In this document: piece by piece, positions 37,190-46,602 of the stretch
How positions within the stretch are numbered: position 1 is the first letter of the stretch
Layout of the letters: every line of letters starts with the position of its first letter
Assembly: GCA_019359215.1 (NCBI GenBank)
Contig: JAHHHS010000022.1
Span: forward strand, 1-64,000
Source of the DNA: Nostoc indistinguendum CM1-VF10
Lineage (GTDB): Bacteria; Cyanobacteriota; Cyanobacteriia; Cyanobacteriales; Nostocaceae
Direction: 5' to 3'
DNA length: 64,000 bases
Notes under the pieces: model-generated
Database searches by the model: none
Told to the model about the DNA's origin: nothing
The model's input: only the letters and a program-made list of their open reading frames with translations
Made by a program: the position numbers and the translations under genes

Positions 37190-38644
37190 CTAACTAACAA
37201 CTACAGATTCTGGTTTAGCAGTTGCTTGGGTACGACGCTCTTTCAAGTAAGAGAAAAATTCCCGCCCCTCACGTAAGCGGCGCACTAACATTTGAGGATC
37301 ACTGAGCATTTCACTGACAATTGGAATAATCGCTCTAGGACGGAAGTAGAACTTACGATACATCCTCTCAACTGCATCTTCAATCTCAGTACTGGAGAGA
37401 TTTGGATATTGCAATGTGGACATTTGAATTCCTGAATTGGCAACTAAGGAATTGTTGCTAAACCAATTATTTTCCTGTGCTTGGCGATAAAGCTCTGTTC
37501 CAGGATAGGGGGCTGCGATGGAAACCTGAATTGTATGAGGACTAATATCGCAAGCAAAGCGCACCGTTTCTTCAATTGTTTTTTGGGTTTCGTCGGGTAA
37601 ACCAATGATGAAAGTGCCGTGTACGGTAATGCCAAGTTTATGACAATTTTCCATAAACTTCCGTGCGACTTCTAGCTTAATTCCTTTCTTAATCCCATCC
37701 AAAATTTGCTGATTGCCAGATTCAAATCCTACTAATAGTAGGCGTAAGCCATTATTGCGTAGTTGTTTGAGGGTGTCATAGTCCAGATTGGCCCGGGCGT
37801 TGCAACTCCATGTCAGTTTAAGTCGTTGCATATGTTCGCTAATTGCGATCGCTCGATGTTTATCTATAGTAAAGGTGTCGTCATCAAACATATATTCTCG
37901 CACCTTGTCACCGAAAATCGCTTTGGCTTCTTCCATTTCGCGCCCAACTGCTTCTGGGCTTTTAGTACGATACAAGTGTCCACCAATTGTTTGCGGCCAA
38001 AGGCAGAAGGTACATTTTGCCGGACAGCCCCGCCCAGTGTAAAAGGAAATGTATGGATGCAGTAAGTAGCCAATAAAGTATTTTGTAATATCTAAATCGC
38101 GGTGATAAACCGGCAATACACTAGGCATCGAATCCCAATCGTGAATCAAAGAGCGGTCTTGATTATGATGTATATTACCCTGGCGATCGCGGTAGCTTAA
38201 ACCTGTGATTTCTTCCCAAGTTTTACCTTTTGCTATTTCTTTGCAGGTATAGTCGAATTCGTGACGACATACAAAGTCAATGATTGGGTTTTCAACCAGC
38301 GTCTGCTCTGGTAATACCGCTACATGCGCTCCAATCAAGCCAATCTTGACATTCGGGTTTTGAGCCTTGATTGTTTGGGCACACTTTACATCATTAGGCA
38401 GCGAAGGCGTGCTGGTGTGCATGATAATTAGCTCGTAATCTTGAGCAATTTCGATGACATCCTCTACTGTTTGATCGTGTGGGGGCGCATCTACAAGCTT
38501 ACTACCAGGCACGAGGGCTGCGGGTTGCGCCAGCCATGTAGGATACCAGAAGGAAGTAATTTCGCGCTTGGCTTGGTATCTCGAACCTGCACCGCCATCA
38601 AACCCATCGAAGGAAGGAGGGCTGAGAAACAAAGTTTTTTTCAC
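37190..38644 (-). CDS. hpnJ: Hopanoid radical SAM protein HpnJ
   Basis: 484 residues. The N-terminal part (to about 150) is a B12-binding-like Rossmann domain (LFLSPPSFDGFDGGAGSRYQ, then IGLIGAHVAVLPEQTL), and the radical SAM core has GRGCPAKCTFCLWPQTIGGH, with the CxxxCxxC cluster ligands. This matches HpnJ, which is needed to make the cyclitol ether head group of bacteriohopanetetrol. The start is GTG 38644. It is the last gene in an hpnI-hpnP-hpnJ series on the minus strand, separated from hpnP by 278 bases that contain a small inverted-repeat element. Confidence 0.88.
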   Translation of the reverse strand: MKKTLFLSPPSFDGFDGGAGSRYQAKREITSFWYPTWLAQPAALVPGSKLVDAPPHDQTVEDVIEIAQDYELIIMHTSTPSLPNDVKCAQTIKAQNPNVKIGLIGAHVAVLPEQTLVENPIIDFVCRHEFDYTCKEIAKGKTWEEITGLSYRDRQGNIHHNQDRSLIHDWDSMPSVLPVYHRDLDITKYFIGYLLHPYISFYTGRGCPAKCTFCLWPQTIGGHLYRTKSPEAVGREMEEAKAIFGDKVREYMFDDDTFTIDKHRAIAISEHMQRLKLTWSCNARANLDYDTLKQLRNNGLRLLLVGFESGNQQILDGIKKGIKLEVARKFMENCHKLGITVHGTFIIGLPDETQKTIEETVRFACDISPHTIQVSIAAPYPGTELYRQAQENNWFSNNSLVANSGIQMSTLQYPNLSSTEIEDAVERMYRKFYFRPRAIIPIVSEMLSDPQMLVRRLREGREFFSYLKERRTQATAKPESVVVS

Positions 38645-38717
38645 AGGTATATTCCCTTTTGGAGGTTTTAACTAATACTTTTTTAGGATAAGACCTAAAG
38701 AGCAGCAGATGCGATCG

Positions 38718-38845
38718 CAGTCCTAAATCATTTATTAAATTTTCTATTTCTCTCTTCAGGGGAAAATATTTTTTAATCGAACCGCAGAGGCGCAGAGAAC
38801 ACGGAGAGATCAGAAATAGAGATGTTCACGAATGATTTAGGACTG
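38718..38845. repeat. MITE-like element with 15-base terminal inverted repeats
   Basis: CAGTCCTAAATCATT (38718-38732) and AATGATTTAGGACTG (38831-38845) are perfect inverted repeats bounding 128 bases. The interior has the CGCAGAGGCGCAGAG type filler also seen at 50220-50325. Size and structure fit a non-autonomous miniature element or a large hairpin; it lies between hpnP and hpnJ. Confidence 0.6.
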
Positions 38846-38922
38846 TTATATATCAATAAAAGTGTTTACGGATAAGTCTAATTTATCTTTTTTTGCTTTT
38901 TAGTAAAATGATATTTTGACAG

Positions 38923-40575
38923 TTAACTACGAACTTTGGTAAGGACTTTTTGAGAATAGAATGAAGCCGATTCTTCGTTTTTGGCACAATCTTGGGCAAA
39001 TTTAATTAAATGATGTCCAACAAGTCCAACATGAATCAAGTTTTCAATATTACCTGCTTTTAGTGCTGGTTTGGCCATTTTCCAGAAAGTCTGACGATAG
39101 TTACTAAATATGCCTATCCGCAGCAAAATATTAGCTAAATAAGTTAAACCTTTGCGAATATTAGCCGCAGAAGCGCGAGATGGACTGTTAGGAACTTCGA
39201 TGCGGTTTGGATAGGTATGTTCCATGTTGTACGCAAACCGCTCATATAAAAATTCCGGCTCATAAGCTGTTGTAATGCAGCGCCGCCACATCTCAACAAC
39301 TTGCTCGTAAGGCATCAAAAACTCAACGTTTGATTCACGGCTTTCATCAAAAACAAGTCGTCCTTCTGCTTCTAGCCTCCGCCATAAAGGAGTTCTAGGT
39401 AGTGCATGAAGTAGGTTAATTGTCAACATAGGAATTTGCGATGCCCGAATAAATTCGATAATTCGGTCTGCTGTCTCTGGTGTATCTGTATCTAAACCGA
39501 TGATGATTCCTGATACTACTTCCATGCCATAGCTATTTAAGACCTGAATTGCTTTTAAGATTGGCATACTTAGATTTTGGTCTTTGGAAATAGCATGGAG
39601 AGCATCTGGTTCTGGTGTTTCGATACCGCAAAAGATTGTGCAGAAATAAGCTTCGCGCATCATCTCCAGCAGTTTTGGGCTTTGAGCTAAGTTGAGCGTT
39701 GCTTCACAGGCAAACTGGATGGGGTAGCCATTGCGTTTTTGCCAGTCAATCAGGTGAGGAAGCAACTTCATGGCGGCGCGGCGATCGCCAACAAAGTTAT
39801 CATCGACAAAGTACACTGCTCCCAGATTGCCAGATTGTCGCATTGCATCTAACTCGGCAACTACTTGCTCTGGTGTTTTCATTCGGGGATTGTTGCCATA
39901 GAGTTCGGGAATATCACAAAACTCGCAGTGATAAGGGCAACCACTAGAAAACTGCACATTTGCCAGAAAATAATCATTGATATTCAGCAAATGATAAGCC
40001 GGAGTGGGAAACTCTGTTAGGGGTAGACGTTCCTTGGTTTCAAAGCGAATTTGCGCTTGGGGACGTTCCGAGTTTTGGTCTAGATACTCGATCATGCGAT
40101 CGCTTGCATCTCCCAACTCACCCAAATGTATAATGTCAAACTCAGGATAATATTCTGGGCAACCAGATACTGAGGGGCCACCTACAACTGTAATTTTGCC
40201 TGCTCTATGGGCAAGTTCATTAATTTGATTAATCTGTGGTTTTTGGATATGCATTCCACTCACAATCACCACATCAGCCCATTGGTAATCAGCCCTGGTA
40301 GCTAAACGCACATTCTCATCAATAAAACGAACTTCCCACTCTTTTGGTAAATAGGAAGCCACGATTAAAATCCCTTGAGGAGGCATAAAAGCCTTAACAC
40401 CCATAAGTGGATAGGCGTGGTGAAAAGTGCCAAACGAACGGCTGTACCTGGGAAAGATGCAGAGTATCCGTCGATGATGACGCGGAACGTAGCTTGTTTT
40501 CTTAGTAGTAGCAGATGGTTGTAAAGTTTCTCCTACAGGAATTGAGTTCTTGGAAGACTTTATAATATCAGTCAT
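38923..40575 (-). CDS. hpnP: Hopanoid C-2 methylase HpnP (B12-binding radical SAM)
   Basis: 550 residues. Segments ILCIFPRYSRSFGTFHHAYP, MGVKAFMPPQGILIVASYLP, FIDENVR and VVIVSGMHIQKPQINQI closely match the B12-binding half of HpnP, and SSGCPYHCEFCDIPELYG carries the three radical SAM cysteines. HpnP adds the methyl group at C-2 of hopanoids, giving 2-methylhopanoids; it is known from Nostoc punctiforme and some alphaproteobacteria. ATG 40575 is the start. It follows hpnI by 15 bases, so the two are co-transcribed. The N-terminal 35 residues are polar and variable. Confidence 0.92.
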   Translation of the reverse strand: MTDIIKSSKNSIPVGETLQPSATTKKTSYVPRHHRRILCIFPRYSRSFGTFHHAYPLMGVKAFMPPQGILIVASYLPKEWEVRFIDENVRLATRADYQWADVVIVSGMHIQKPQINQINELAHRAGKITVVGGPSVSGCPEYYPEFDIIHLGELGDASDRMIEYLDQNSERPQAQIRFETKERLPLTEFPTPAYHLLNINDYFLANVQFSSGCPYHCEFCDIPELYGNNPRMKTPEQVVAELDAMRQSGNLGAVYFVDDNFVGDRRAAMKLLPHLIDWQKRNGYPIQFACEATLNLAQSPKLLEMMREAYFCTIFCGIETPEPDALHAISKDQNLSMPILKAIQVLNSYGMEVVSGIIIGLDTDTPETADRIIEFIRASQIPMLTINLLHALPRTPLWRRLEAEGRLVFDESRESNVEFLMPYEQVVEMWRRCITTAYEPEFLYERFAYNMEHTYPNRIEVPNSPSRASAANIRKGLTYLANILLRIGIFSNYRQTFWKMAKPALKAGNIENLIHVGLVGHHLIKFAQDCAKNEESASFYSQKVLTKVRS

Positions 40576-40590
40576 CGTAATTCTCAGTAG

Positions 40591-41784
40591 TTAAATAGAC
40601 ATTACCTTGGCAGCATCAGTTGTTATTGGCATCACTTTACCTTCTTTTGTCAACTTTAGTTGCCGCCCTCGCCATTCAAATGTATTGTTAACCCAGCAAT
40701 AATACCAGAGAACAAAGCTGATCAAGTCGCGAATAAGGATTAGCCAGAGTAATTTTTTGGCAACCGCATCGTTAAGAACCTTGACTGCAACGAACCAGCC
40801 CATAAATAACCGCATCATCCAGGTGATGGCTAATATAGCCCAAGCAAAAATTGACCCTCCCGTAGTAATTAACAACAACAGACTGGTAAATGTGCCATAG
40901 GTGAAAATCAGCCCTAAATATCCCCAGGGACGAGAAACTCGTGTACACAGCAACCAGCGTATCTGCCGCTGAATTAAATCAACGAAACTGTTTGTGGCGA
41001 TCGCATGGTCAATCACATAATCAGAAAGTACTACTTTATACCCAGCTTGGGCAGGCAGATAACCGAGTTGATAATCATCTGCCAGATAATCAGCAATAGC
41101 TGGAAATCCACCAATTGCTTCGAGTACAGTTCTGCGAATGGCAATAGTTGGTCCCAAAGCAAACTCAATTTTGTGCAACTTATTAGCAACTAAAACGCCA
41201 GCAAGATACTCAGTTGAAATCCCAATCCCTTCCAGATTTGCCACCCATCCTTGTGTCAACGGACGGTAAAGGCAGGTAACGACTCCGACATCAGGATCTT
41301 GCATCGGCCCAATTACTCGTCGTAAGTAGTCTGGGCCGACTCGAACATCGCTATCTGCTAAAAGCAAGATGGAATATTTAGCTTTGGATTCGGCATTGGC
41401 GAGATTGCAAACTTTGAAGTTATTACCAATTGTGTGTTCGCTAATTACCAATTGCAAATCCAACTCTGGAAAGTCTTGGATAATTTGCCGCACCACTGCG
41501 ATGCCAGGATCATTGGCATCACGAACGCTAAAGATAATTTGGTACTGTGGATAGTCTTGGCGGCAAAAAGAAGCAAAATTTTCGTAGGCTTGCTCATCAA
41601 GCCCGCAAATTGGCTTCAAAATAGTAATAGCTGGATGAAAATCGGGATCAATAGGATTTTGATGGTTCAAAAAGGCGATCGCTGCATAAATCCCGTAAGC
41701 ATAAAACCAAATTGCTGATAGAGACAAAAGTAACAGCAGCAAATAAATATAAGTCTTTAAAGAACCAAAGTCCCAAATTTCCAT
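40591..41784 (-). CDS. hpnI: Hopanoid glycosyltransferase HpnI (GT21-like)
   Basis: 397 residues: an N-terminal membrane helix, a GT-A catalytic region and three C-terminal helices. Motifs in order are HPAITILKPICGLDEQAYEN, LLLADSDVRVGPDYLRR, YLADDYQLGYLPAQAG and RQIRWLLCTR, the D-D-D-(Q/R)xxRW series of ceramide-glucosyltransferase-like enzymes. In hopanoid clusters HpnI adds N-acetylglucosamine to bacteriohopanetetrol. The deacetylase HpnK is not in this window. It heads the operon with hpnP and is divergent from the ABC transporter gene. Confidence 0.9.
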   Translation of the reverse strand: MEIWDFGSLKTYIYLLLLLLSLSAIWFYAYGIYAAIAFLNHQNPIDPDFHPAITILKPICGLDEQAYENFASFCRQDYPQYQIIFSVRDANDPGIAVVRQIIQDFPELDLQLVISEHTIGNNFKVCNLANAESKAKYSILLLADSDVRVGPDYLRRVIGPMQDPDVGVVTCLYRPLTQGWVANLEGIGISTEYLAGVLVANKLHKIEFALGPTIAIRRTVLEAIGGFPAIADYLADDYQLGYLPAQAGYKVVLSDYVIDHAIATNSFVDLIQRQIRWLLCTRVSRPWGYLGLIFTYGTFTSLLLLITTGGSIFAWAILAITWMMRLFMGWFVAVKVLNDAVAKKLLWLILIRDLISFVLWYYCWVNNTFEWRGRQLKLTKEGKVMPITTDAAKVMSI

Positions 41785-41981
41785 TTTCCATGCTTCTCTA
41801 AATTTACTGTTTTTCTTTTGTATTTTAGTGGTTCAAGAATAAATTTTGTTTCACCACAAAGCCACAAAGGAAACTTTTGTTAGTAGAAAATACTCACTAA
41901 ATGTATGTTCTCTGTGAAAATATTATTATCTAAACTACTCCCATACTCTTTAGAACCCATTAAATTTGTTTGCTCGCAATT

Positions 41982-43601
41982 ATGAACCTGATCTATTTTC
42001 TTTTGCGTTCTTCGTGGGGGATGGTAGCGATCGCGATCGCTACTGGATTCCTGAGTGGCGGTAGTAGTGCTGGCTTGATTGCCTTAATTAGTCGTGCTGC
42101 AAGTAGTAGTAGTGTTTCACGGCTCACGTCCATAACTTGGGGCTTTGCGGGGCTGGCTATAGTTGCACTGATTACCAGCATCATTTCCCAAGTGATGCTG
42201 ATCCGCCTTTCTCAGAATGCAGTTTTGCAATTACGGATGCGTTTAAGCCGCCAAATTCTTGCTTCTGAGTTAAGCCATCTGGAACGCTTAGGGAATCCTC
42301 GATTATTGGCAACTTTAACAGAAGATATTCAGGCGGTTGCTAATGCTGTTTATCAAATGCCTTTCATTTTTATTAATCTAGCGATCGTCCTGGGTTGTAT
42401 AGCTTACATAACTTGGCTTTCTTGGTTAGTGCTGCTGATGATTTGTGTAATTTCAGTAGTAGCGATCAGTAGTTGCCAGTGGTTATTAAATAGAGGTGGA
42501 AAATTGCTGGCCCTAGCTCGTGAAGATGAAGATCAGCTATTTAAACATTTTCGCACCATTACCGAAGGAGTTAAGGAACTCAAACTAAATTATAAGCGAC
42601 GGCAAGATTTTTTAGAATCAAAACTGCAATCAACTGCTAACGAATTCCGTCATCACAACGTTAATGGTCTAACCCTTTTTGCTACAACTTCAAGCTGGGG
42701 TCAACTCGTATTCTTTTTTGCCCTTGGTTTTGTAATATTTGCGCTACCGAATCTGCTTACTATTAATGCTGAAACTCTCTCTGGCTACATTTTGACTTTT
42801 ACTTACTTGGTGTTACCAATGGATAACATCATCAGTAAACTTCCCCTATTAAGTAAAGCCAGCATTGCCTTGCAAAAAATCGAGTCGCTGGGTTTATCTC
42901 TAGCTAGTCGAACTGAAATATCGACTGTTCCACCTGCCCTTAAATCTAACTGGCACAGCTTAAAGTTTAAAAGTGTTGCCCACACGTATTATACAGATCA
43001 AGAAGACAATAGCTTTATCTTTGGCCCCATCAACCTGACATTGTATCCTCAAGAATTAGTGTTTATTGTCGGCGGGAATGGTAGCGGTAAATCTACATTA
43101 GCTAAACTAATTACTGGGCTTTATATCCCAGAACACGGCAAAATTTGGTTTGATAACGAGTTAATTAACGAACAAAATCGAGAATGGTATCGCCAGCATT
43201 TTTCCGTAGTATTTTCCGATTTTTATTTATTTGAAGAACTTTTAGGATTCAAAAATTCTGACTTGGATAGTCAAGCTACAAAATATTTAAAACAACTGCA
43301 ATTAGACCATAAAGTTAAAGTTGAAAATGGGCAACTTTCCACCACAGCACTTTCTCAGGGACAACGGAAACGGCTGGCTTTGCTCACAGCGTATTTAGAA
43401 GATCGACCAATTTATCTATTTGATGAGTGGGCAGCTGATCAAGATCCAGTATTCAAAGAAATATTTTATACGCAGTTACTACCAGAACTGCGATCGCGGG
43501 GCAAAACAGTTCTGGTGATTAGCCACGACGATCGCTATTTTCACTTAGCAAACCGAATTATCAAACTTGACTATGGACAAATAGAGTACGACAAGACTTG
43601 A
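41982..43601 (+). CDS. Single-chain ABC exporter of the cyclic-peptide export type
   Basis: 539 residues from ATG 41982 (a TTG at 41970 adds four residues). The first 310 residues form a six-helix membrane domain; the nucleotide-binding domain follows with GGNGSGKSTLAKLITGL (Walker A), ALSQGQRKRLALL (signature), PIYLFDEWAADQDP (Walker B) and LVISHDDRYF (H-loop). The DEWAADQDP form is typical of the SyrD/PvdE/YojI group that exports cyclic or non-ribosomal peptides. No peptide synthetase is in the window. Divergent to hpnI, it could instead serve the hopanoid lipids, but that is only location. Confidence 0.85.
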   Translation: MNLIYFLLRSSWGMVAIAIATGFLSGGSSAGLIALISRAASSSSVSRLTSITWGFAGLAIVALITSIISQVMLIRLSQNAVLQLRMRLSRQILASELSHLERLGNPRLLATLTEDIQAVANAVYQMPFIFINLAIVLGCIAYITWLSWLVLLMICVISVVAISSCQWLLNRGGKLLALAREDEDQLFKHFRTITEGVKELKLNYKRRQDFLESKLQSTANEFRHHNVNGLTLFATTSSWGQLVFFFALGFVIFALPNLLTINAETLSGYILTFTYLVLPMDNIISKLPLLSKASIALQKIESLGLSLASRTEISTVPPALKSNWHSLKFKSVAHTYYTDQEDNSFIFGPINLTLYPQELVFIVGGNGSGKSTLAKLITGLYIPEHGKIWFDNELINEQNREWYRQHFSVVFSDFYLFEELLGFKNSDLDSQATKYLKQLQLDHKVKVENGQLSTTALSQGQRKRLALLTAYLEDRPIYLFDEWAADQDPVFKEIFYTQLLPELRSRGKTVLVISHDDRYFHLANRIIKLDYGQIEYDKT

Positions 43602-43852
43602 AGAGCGCAGGGGAAAGAATTTATTTGTTGCTATCAACCCCATTTAAATCAAAGCCACGTTATCATATTTTGATCTTTTTTTGAGTAAATAGGGAAGCGA
43701 TCGCTAAATTAAGGGACTTCCAAAAACTGATGCAACAATCCTTGTTCTTTTTTAGGCAGAATTTTACCTATAAAGTTGGTTAAATGTTGGTATTGCTGGT
43801 ACGATTCTACCTAGCATCAATTTTCGGAAAAAACCCATATTGCACCTTTTCT

Positions 43853-44647
43853 ATGAAAAGAAGACAAATTCTTGGCTTCCTGGGTATACCAGTTGCAGGC
43901 TTGCTCCTAGCCATTGGTTTACCATTGGTTACTCCTTCTGCTGTAATAGGACAGTCAAACACCACCTTACTCGTGTCCGCAGCCGCCAGCTTAAAAGATG
44001 CACTAGAAGAAATTAAGCCTTTGTACCAACAAAGTAAATCAAGTACCAAAATTAATTATAACTTTGGCGCTTCTGGAGCCTTGCAGCAACAGATTGAGCA
44101 AGGTGCGCCAGCGGATATTTTTATTTCTGCTGCCAAAAAGCAAGTGGATGCCTTAGAAGAAAAAGGATTGCTGCTAACAGGTAGCCGTACTAACCTGGCA
44201 AATAACAGTCTAGTCTTGATTGTGGCTCAGGATGTTGTTGGCATCAGTAGCTTCTACAATTTAACAGATAGCAAGATTAAGAAAATTGCGATCGGTGAAC
44301 CCAGGAGTGTACCCGCAGGCCAATATGGAGAACAAGTATTAAAAAATTTGAAACTTTATGATCAAGTCAAGTCCAAATTGGTCTTTGCTAACAATGTGCG
44401 TCAAGTTTTGGCAGCAGTAGAAAGTGGTAATGCCCAAGCGGGTATAGTTTATGCGACTGATGCGAAAATCTCCAACAAGGTAAAAGTTGTAATCACTGCT
44501 GAAAAGAAGTTTCACTCACCGATTATCTATCCAGTGGCAGTAATTAAAGGCAGTAAAAATATTCCCGCAGCCAAAGAATTTGTCCAGTTTTTATCTGACA
44601 GTCAAGCTAAGACTGTACTCAGAAAATATGGATTTATTGTGCCTTGA
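43853..44647 (+). CDS. modA: Molybdate-binding protein ModA
   Basis: 264 residues from ATG 43853 (MKRRQILGFL), which begins a signal peptide ending near AVIGQSNTT. The mature part has VSAAASLKDALEEI, FNFGASGALQQQIEQGAPADIF-like NFGASGALQQQ and GAPADIFISA, GEPRSVPAGQYGEQ and VYATDAKIS, all hallmarks of ModA with the Ser residues that hold the oxyanion. It delivers molybdate to an ABC importer in the periplasm. No modB or modC is adjacent, so the permease lies elsewhere. A hairpin terminator follows at 44656. Confidence 0.92.
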   Translation: MKRRQILGFLGIPVAGLLLAIGLPLVTPSAVIGQSNTTLLVSAAASLKDALEEIKPLYQQSKSSTKINYNFGASGALQQQIEQGAPADIFISAAKKQVDALEEKGLLLTGSRTNLANNSLVLIVAQDVVGISSFYNLTDSKIKKIAIGEPRSVPAGQYGEQVLKNLKLYDQVKSKLVFANNVRQVLAAVESGNAQAGIVYATDAKISNKVKVVITAEKKFHSPIIYPVAVIKGSKNIPAAKEFVQFLSDSQAKTVLRKYGFIVP

Positions 44648-44655
44648 AGATGAAT

Positions 44656-44698
44656 GCAGATAACAAGGGGAAGGAGGCAGAACCTGCCCCTTATCTGC
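44656..44698. terminator. Terminator hairpin between modA and the peroxiredoxin gene
   Basis: GCAGATAA (44656-44663) pairs with TTATCTGC (44691-44698), and inside it AAGGGG pairs with CCCC(T); the loop holds GGCAGAACCTGCC, itself a small hairpin. It ends both convergent genes. Confidence 0.7.
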
Positions 44699-44709
44699 TT
44701 AATTGGGGT

Positions 44710-45267
44710 TTAAGAAGCTGTGGACTGTAACTTTTCTAGTCGTGCCAGCACTTCTGAACTATGAATGTTTGGGTTGACTTTCACAAAAGTCTCGCGCAAG
44801 ACACCCTGAGGATCGATGATAAAACTGTGACGCATTGATAAAGAGCCGAGCCACGAACCGTAAGCTTTACTCACTGAACCATCAGTGTCAGCCAACAGAG
44901 GAAATTTTAGTCCCTCTGAATCACAAAATTCGGCGTGAGAATCAATATCATCAGCACTTACGCCAATAATTTGGGCATTTTTTTCGAGGTATTGGGGTAA
45001 GTCTTGCTGAAAGCGGCGAGCCTCTATAGTACAACCAGAGGTAAAGTCTTTTGGATAAAAGTAGAGGACTAGCCACTTACCGCGCAAGTCAGAGAGGGAA
45101 ATTTTGCCATCACCTGTATTGGTTGGCAAAGTAAACTCTGGTGCGGGTTGATTAATTGCAGGAAGTTTACCACCAAGAGCATTAGCAGCAGGGGTAAAAT
45201 TCAGCCAGCTGATGAGAGAAATACAGCTGGCAAATAATATTCTTAAAAAAGTGCGGCGGGAAATCAT
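44710..45267 (-). CDS. PrxQ/BCP-type peroxiredoxin with Tat-like signal
   Basis: 185 residues from ATG 45267 (MISRRTFLRILF), a twin-arginine signal peptide ending near ANALG; the protein is probably lumenal or periplasmic. The peroxiredoxin fold has FTLPTNTGDGKISLSDLRG, then LYFYPKDFTSGCTIEA with the peroxidatic cysteine, and a RHSFIIDPQGVLRETF C-terminal part. In PrxQ proteins a resolving cysteine sits five residues after the first (GCTxEAC); here it is Arg (GCTIEAR). Another Cys occurs in EFCDSEG. The enzyme would be a 1-Cys or atypical form. It detoxifies peroxides with a thiol donor. Confidence 0.85.
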   Translation of the reverse strand: MISRRTFLRILFASCISLISWLNFTPAANALGGKLPAINQPAPEFTLPTNTGDGKISLSDLRGKWLVLYFYPKDFTSGCTIEARRFQQDLPQYLEKNAQIIGVSADDIDSHAEFCDSEGLKFPLLADTDGSVSKAYGSWLGSLSMRHSFIIDPQGVLRETFVKVNPNIHSSEVLARLEKLQSTAS

Positions 45268-45324
45268 GGTGCAAACCAGAATTACAACTTTACACAAGTT
45301 TACAATTCTTAGTTGCTGCTAATC

Positions 45325-45567
45325 TCACTCTGACTGAGATTCGGGTGGAGTATCTGTGCTTTCAATGTATTGGCTATCTAAGAGAAAAGCTCCTCTAGTA
45401 AAGCGAATACCCCAATATCCACCGGGACGGCGGTCAATAACTATACCCTCTTCGCCAATGTGAATTACATCGGGGGGGCGCAGCATGGGCATAGGTTCAG
45501 CAGTTTTAACGTAGGGTGGTAGTGCCACAAGCCGGACTTTACTACCAATTGCGAATTCTTTAGACAT
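45325..45567 (-). CDS. sipA: SipA, NblS-interacting small protein (DUF3148)
   Basis: 80 residues from ATG 45567 (MSKEFAIGSKVRLVALPPYV); the frame continues upstream to 45606 without a better start. The sequence has PMPMLRPPDVIHIGEEGIVI and RRPGGYWGIRFTRGAFLLDS, an SH3-like fold characteristic of SipA. SipA binds the histidine kinase NblS and modulates its autophosphorylation in the NblS-RpaB light and nutrient stress pathway. An hli gene, a typical RpaB target, lies 3 kb away. Co-transcription with the peroxiredoxin gene is possible (58-base gap). Confidence 0.9.
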   Translation of the reverse strand: MSKEFAIGSKVRLVALPPYVKTAEPMPMLRPPDVIHIGEEGIVIDRRPGGYWGIRFTRGAFLLDSQYIESTDTPPESQSE

Positions 45568-45740
45568 TTTAATCAAGCTAGCAGTTTTGATTAACTCATA
45601 ACTCATAACTATCTTGAAAGTCTACTAAATGGAACATGGGAATAAACAGGGAAAGGGAAAGGGGAAAAATTTCATCCCCTTTCCGCATCTTCTGCAAGAA
45701 GTCTATAAATTTTTAATTATGGAAAACTTTTGAAAAATTA

Positions 45741-46238
45741 TTATTGGGGATTGCCTTGTTGACGGCGCAAAGGAGCATTTTGGCGATATTGCTCTAATTT
45801 TTGCCGCTGTTCAGAGGTGAAGACTGCTTGAATCTGTTGTTTCTCAGACTCCCGGATTTGTCGAATTTGGGTTTTTTGTGCTTCAGTCAAATTTAAGTTA
45901 GCAAAAGCATCCTTGCGGGAACGTTGGCCTGGTTGCCGTTGACCTTGACCTGCTTGCCGTTGAGCCTGACGTGCTTGTTTCGCCGCTTCTAACTTGGCCT
46001 TTTGTTCTGGGGTGAAAACTGCCTCCATTTTGGTGCGGCTATCGCGGCGAATTGCCTGAATTTGGTTTTTTTGAGCATCTGTTAGACCCAAGTCTTTCCA
46101 CATACCCCTTCCTTTTTGTGGAGTTTGTGCAAGTAACACGGGTGAAGGAGAGGCTGTTTGGGCATTAACAGCAAAAGAGGTTGCAGTTAAGGTAAAGGCG
46201 ATTGCTCCAGCGACTAGCGATAATGCTTTGAGTTTCAT
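45741..46238 (-). CDS. Spy/CpxP-like periplasmic LTxxQ-repeat protein
   Basis: 165 residues from ATG 46238 with a signal peptide (LKALSLVAGAIAFTLTATSF, cleavage near NAQTA); ATG 46280 has a better ribosome site (AAGAGAAG) and would add 14 residues, so the start is open. The mature part has two LTxxQ-type helices, LGLTDAQKNQIQAIRRDSRT and LNLTEAQKTQIRQIRESEK, each followed by a VFT(P/S)EQ(K/R) segment, separated by a Gln/Arg/Gly-rich linker. Spy and CpxP are periplasmic chaperones of envelope stress systems. It is divergent from a NarL-type kinase/regulator pair, which may control it. Confidence 0.82.
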   Translation of the reverse strand: MKLKALSLVAGAIAFTLTATSFAVNAQTASPSPVLLAQTPQKGRGMWKDLGLTDAQKNQIQAIRRDSRTKMEAVFTPEQKAKLEAAKQARQAQRQAGQGQRQPGQRSRKDAFANLNLTEAQKTQIRQIRESEKQQIQAVFTSEQRQKLEQYRQNAPLRRQQGNPQ

Positions 46239-46602
46239 TCTTTGTCTGGTGGGTTCTTCCTGGTTCGATGCCACTATCATAAGAACTTCTCTTGAGTAGT
46301 TACATGAGGAGAAAGTCATGGTTCTACCCATGACTTTAGTCATGATTGAATTTTGATAAAGATGATTGACAATAAATAGTTAGGAGTTAAAAGTTAGGAG
46401 GTAGGAGTTAGGAATAAAAAGTTTTTTAATTATAGTTAATTTATAAATATTTGTTTAGCCTATTACATAATGTTTTTATATCCTGCATTTACTCTTGATT
46501 CTTGACTCAGCAAAAATTTGAGATAGCGGAAGCTGCCATTTCAATTTTTAAAACTCCTAAACCTTAACTATTAACTCATTTACAACTGGAGCGAAGCGGC
46601 TG

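Noticed and set aside
43784..43852. Upstream extension of ModA
   Set aside because: The signal peptide starts at MKRRQ; residues before it are not signal-like and there is no ribosome site at 43784.
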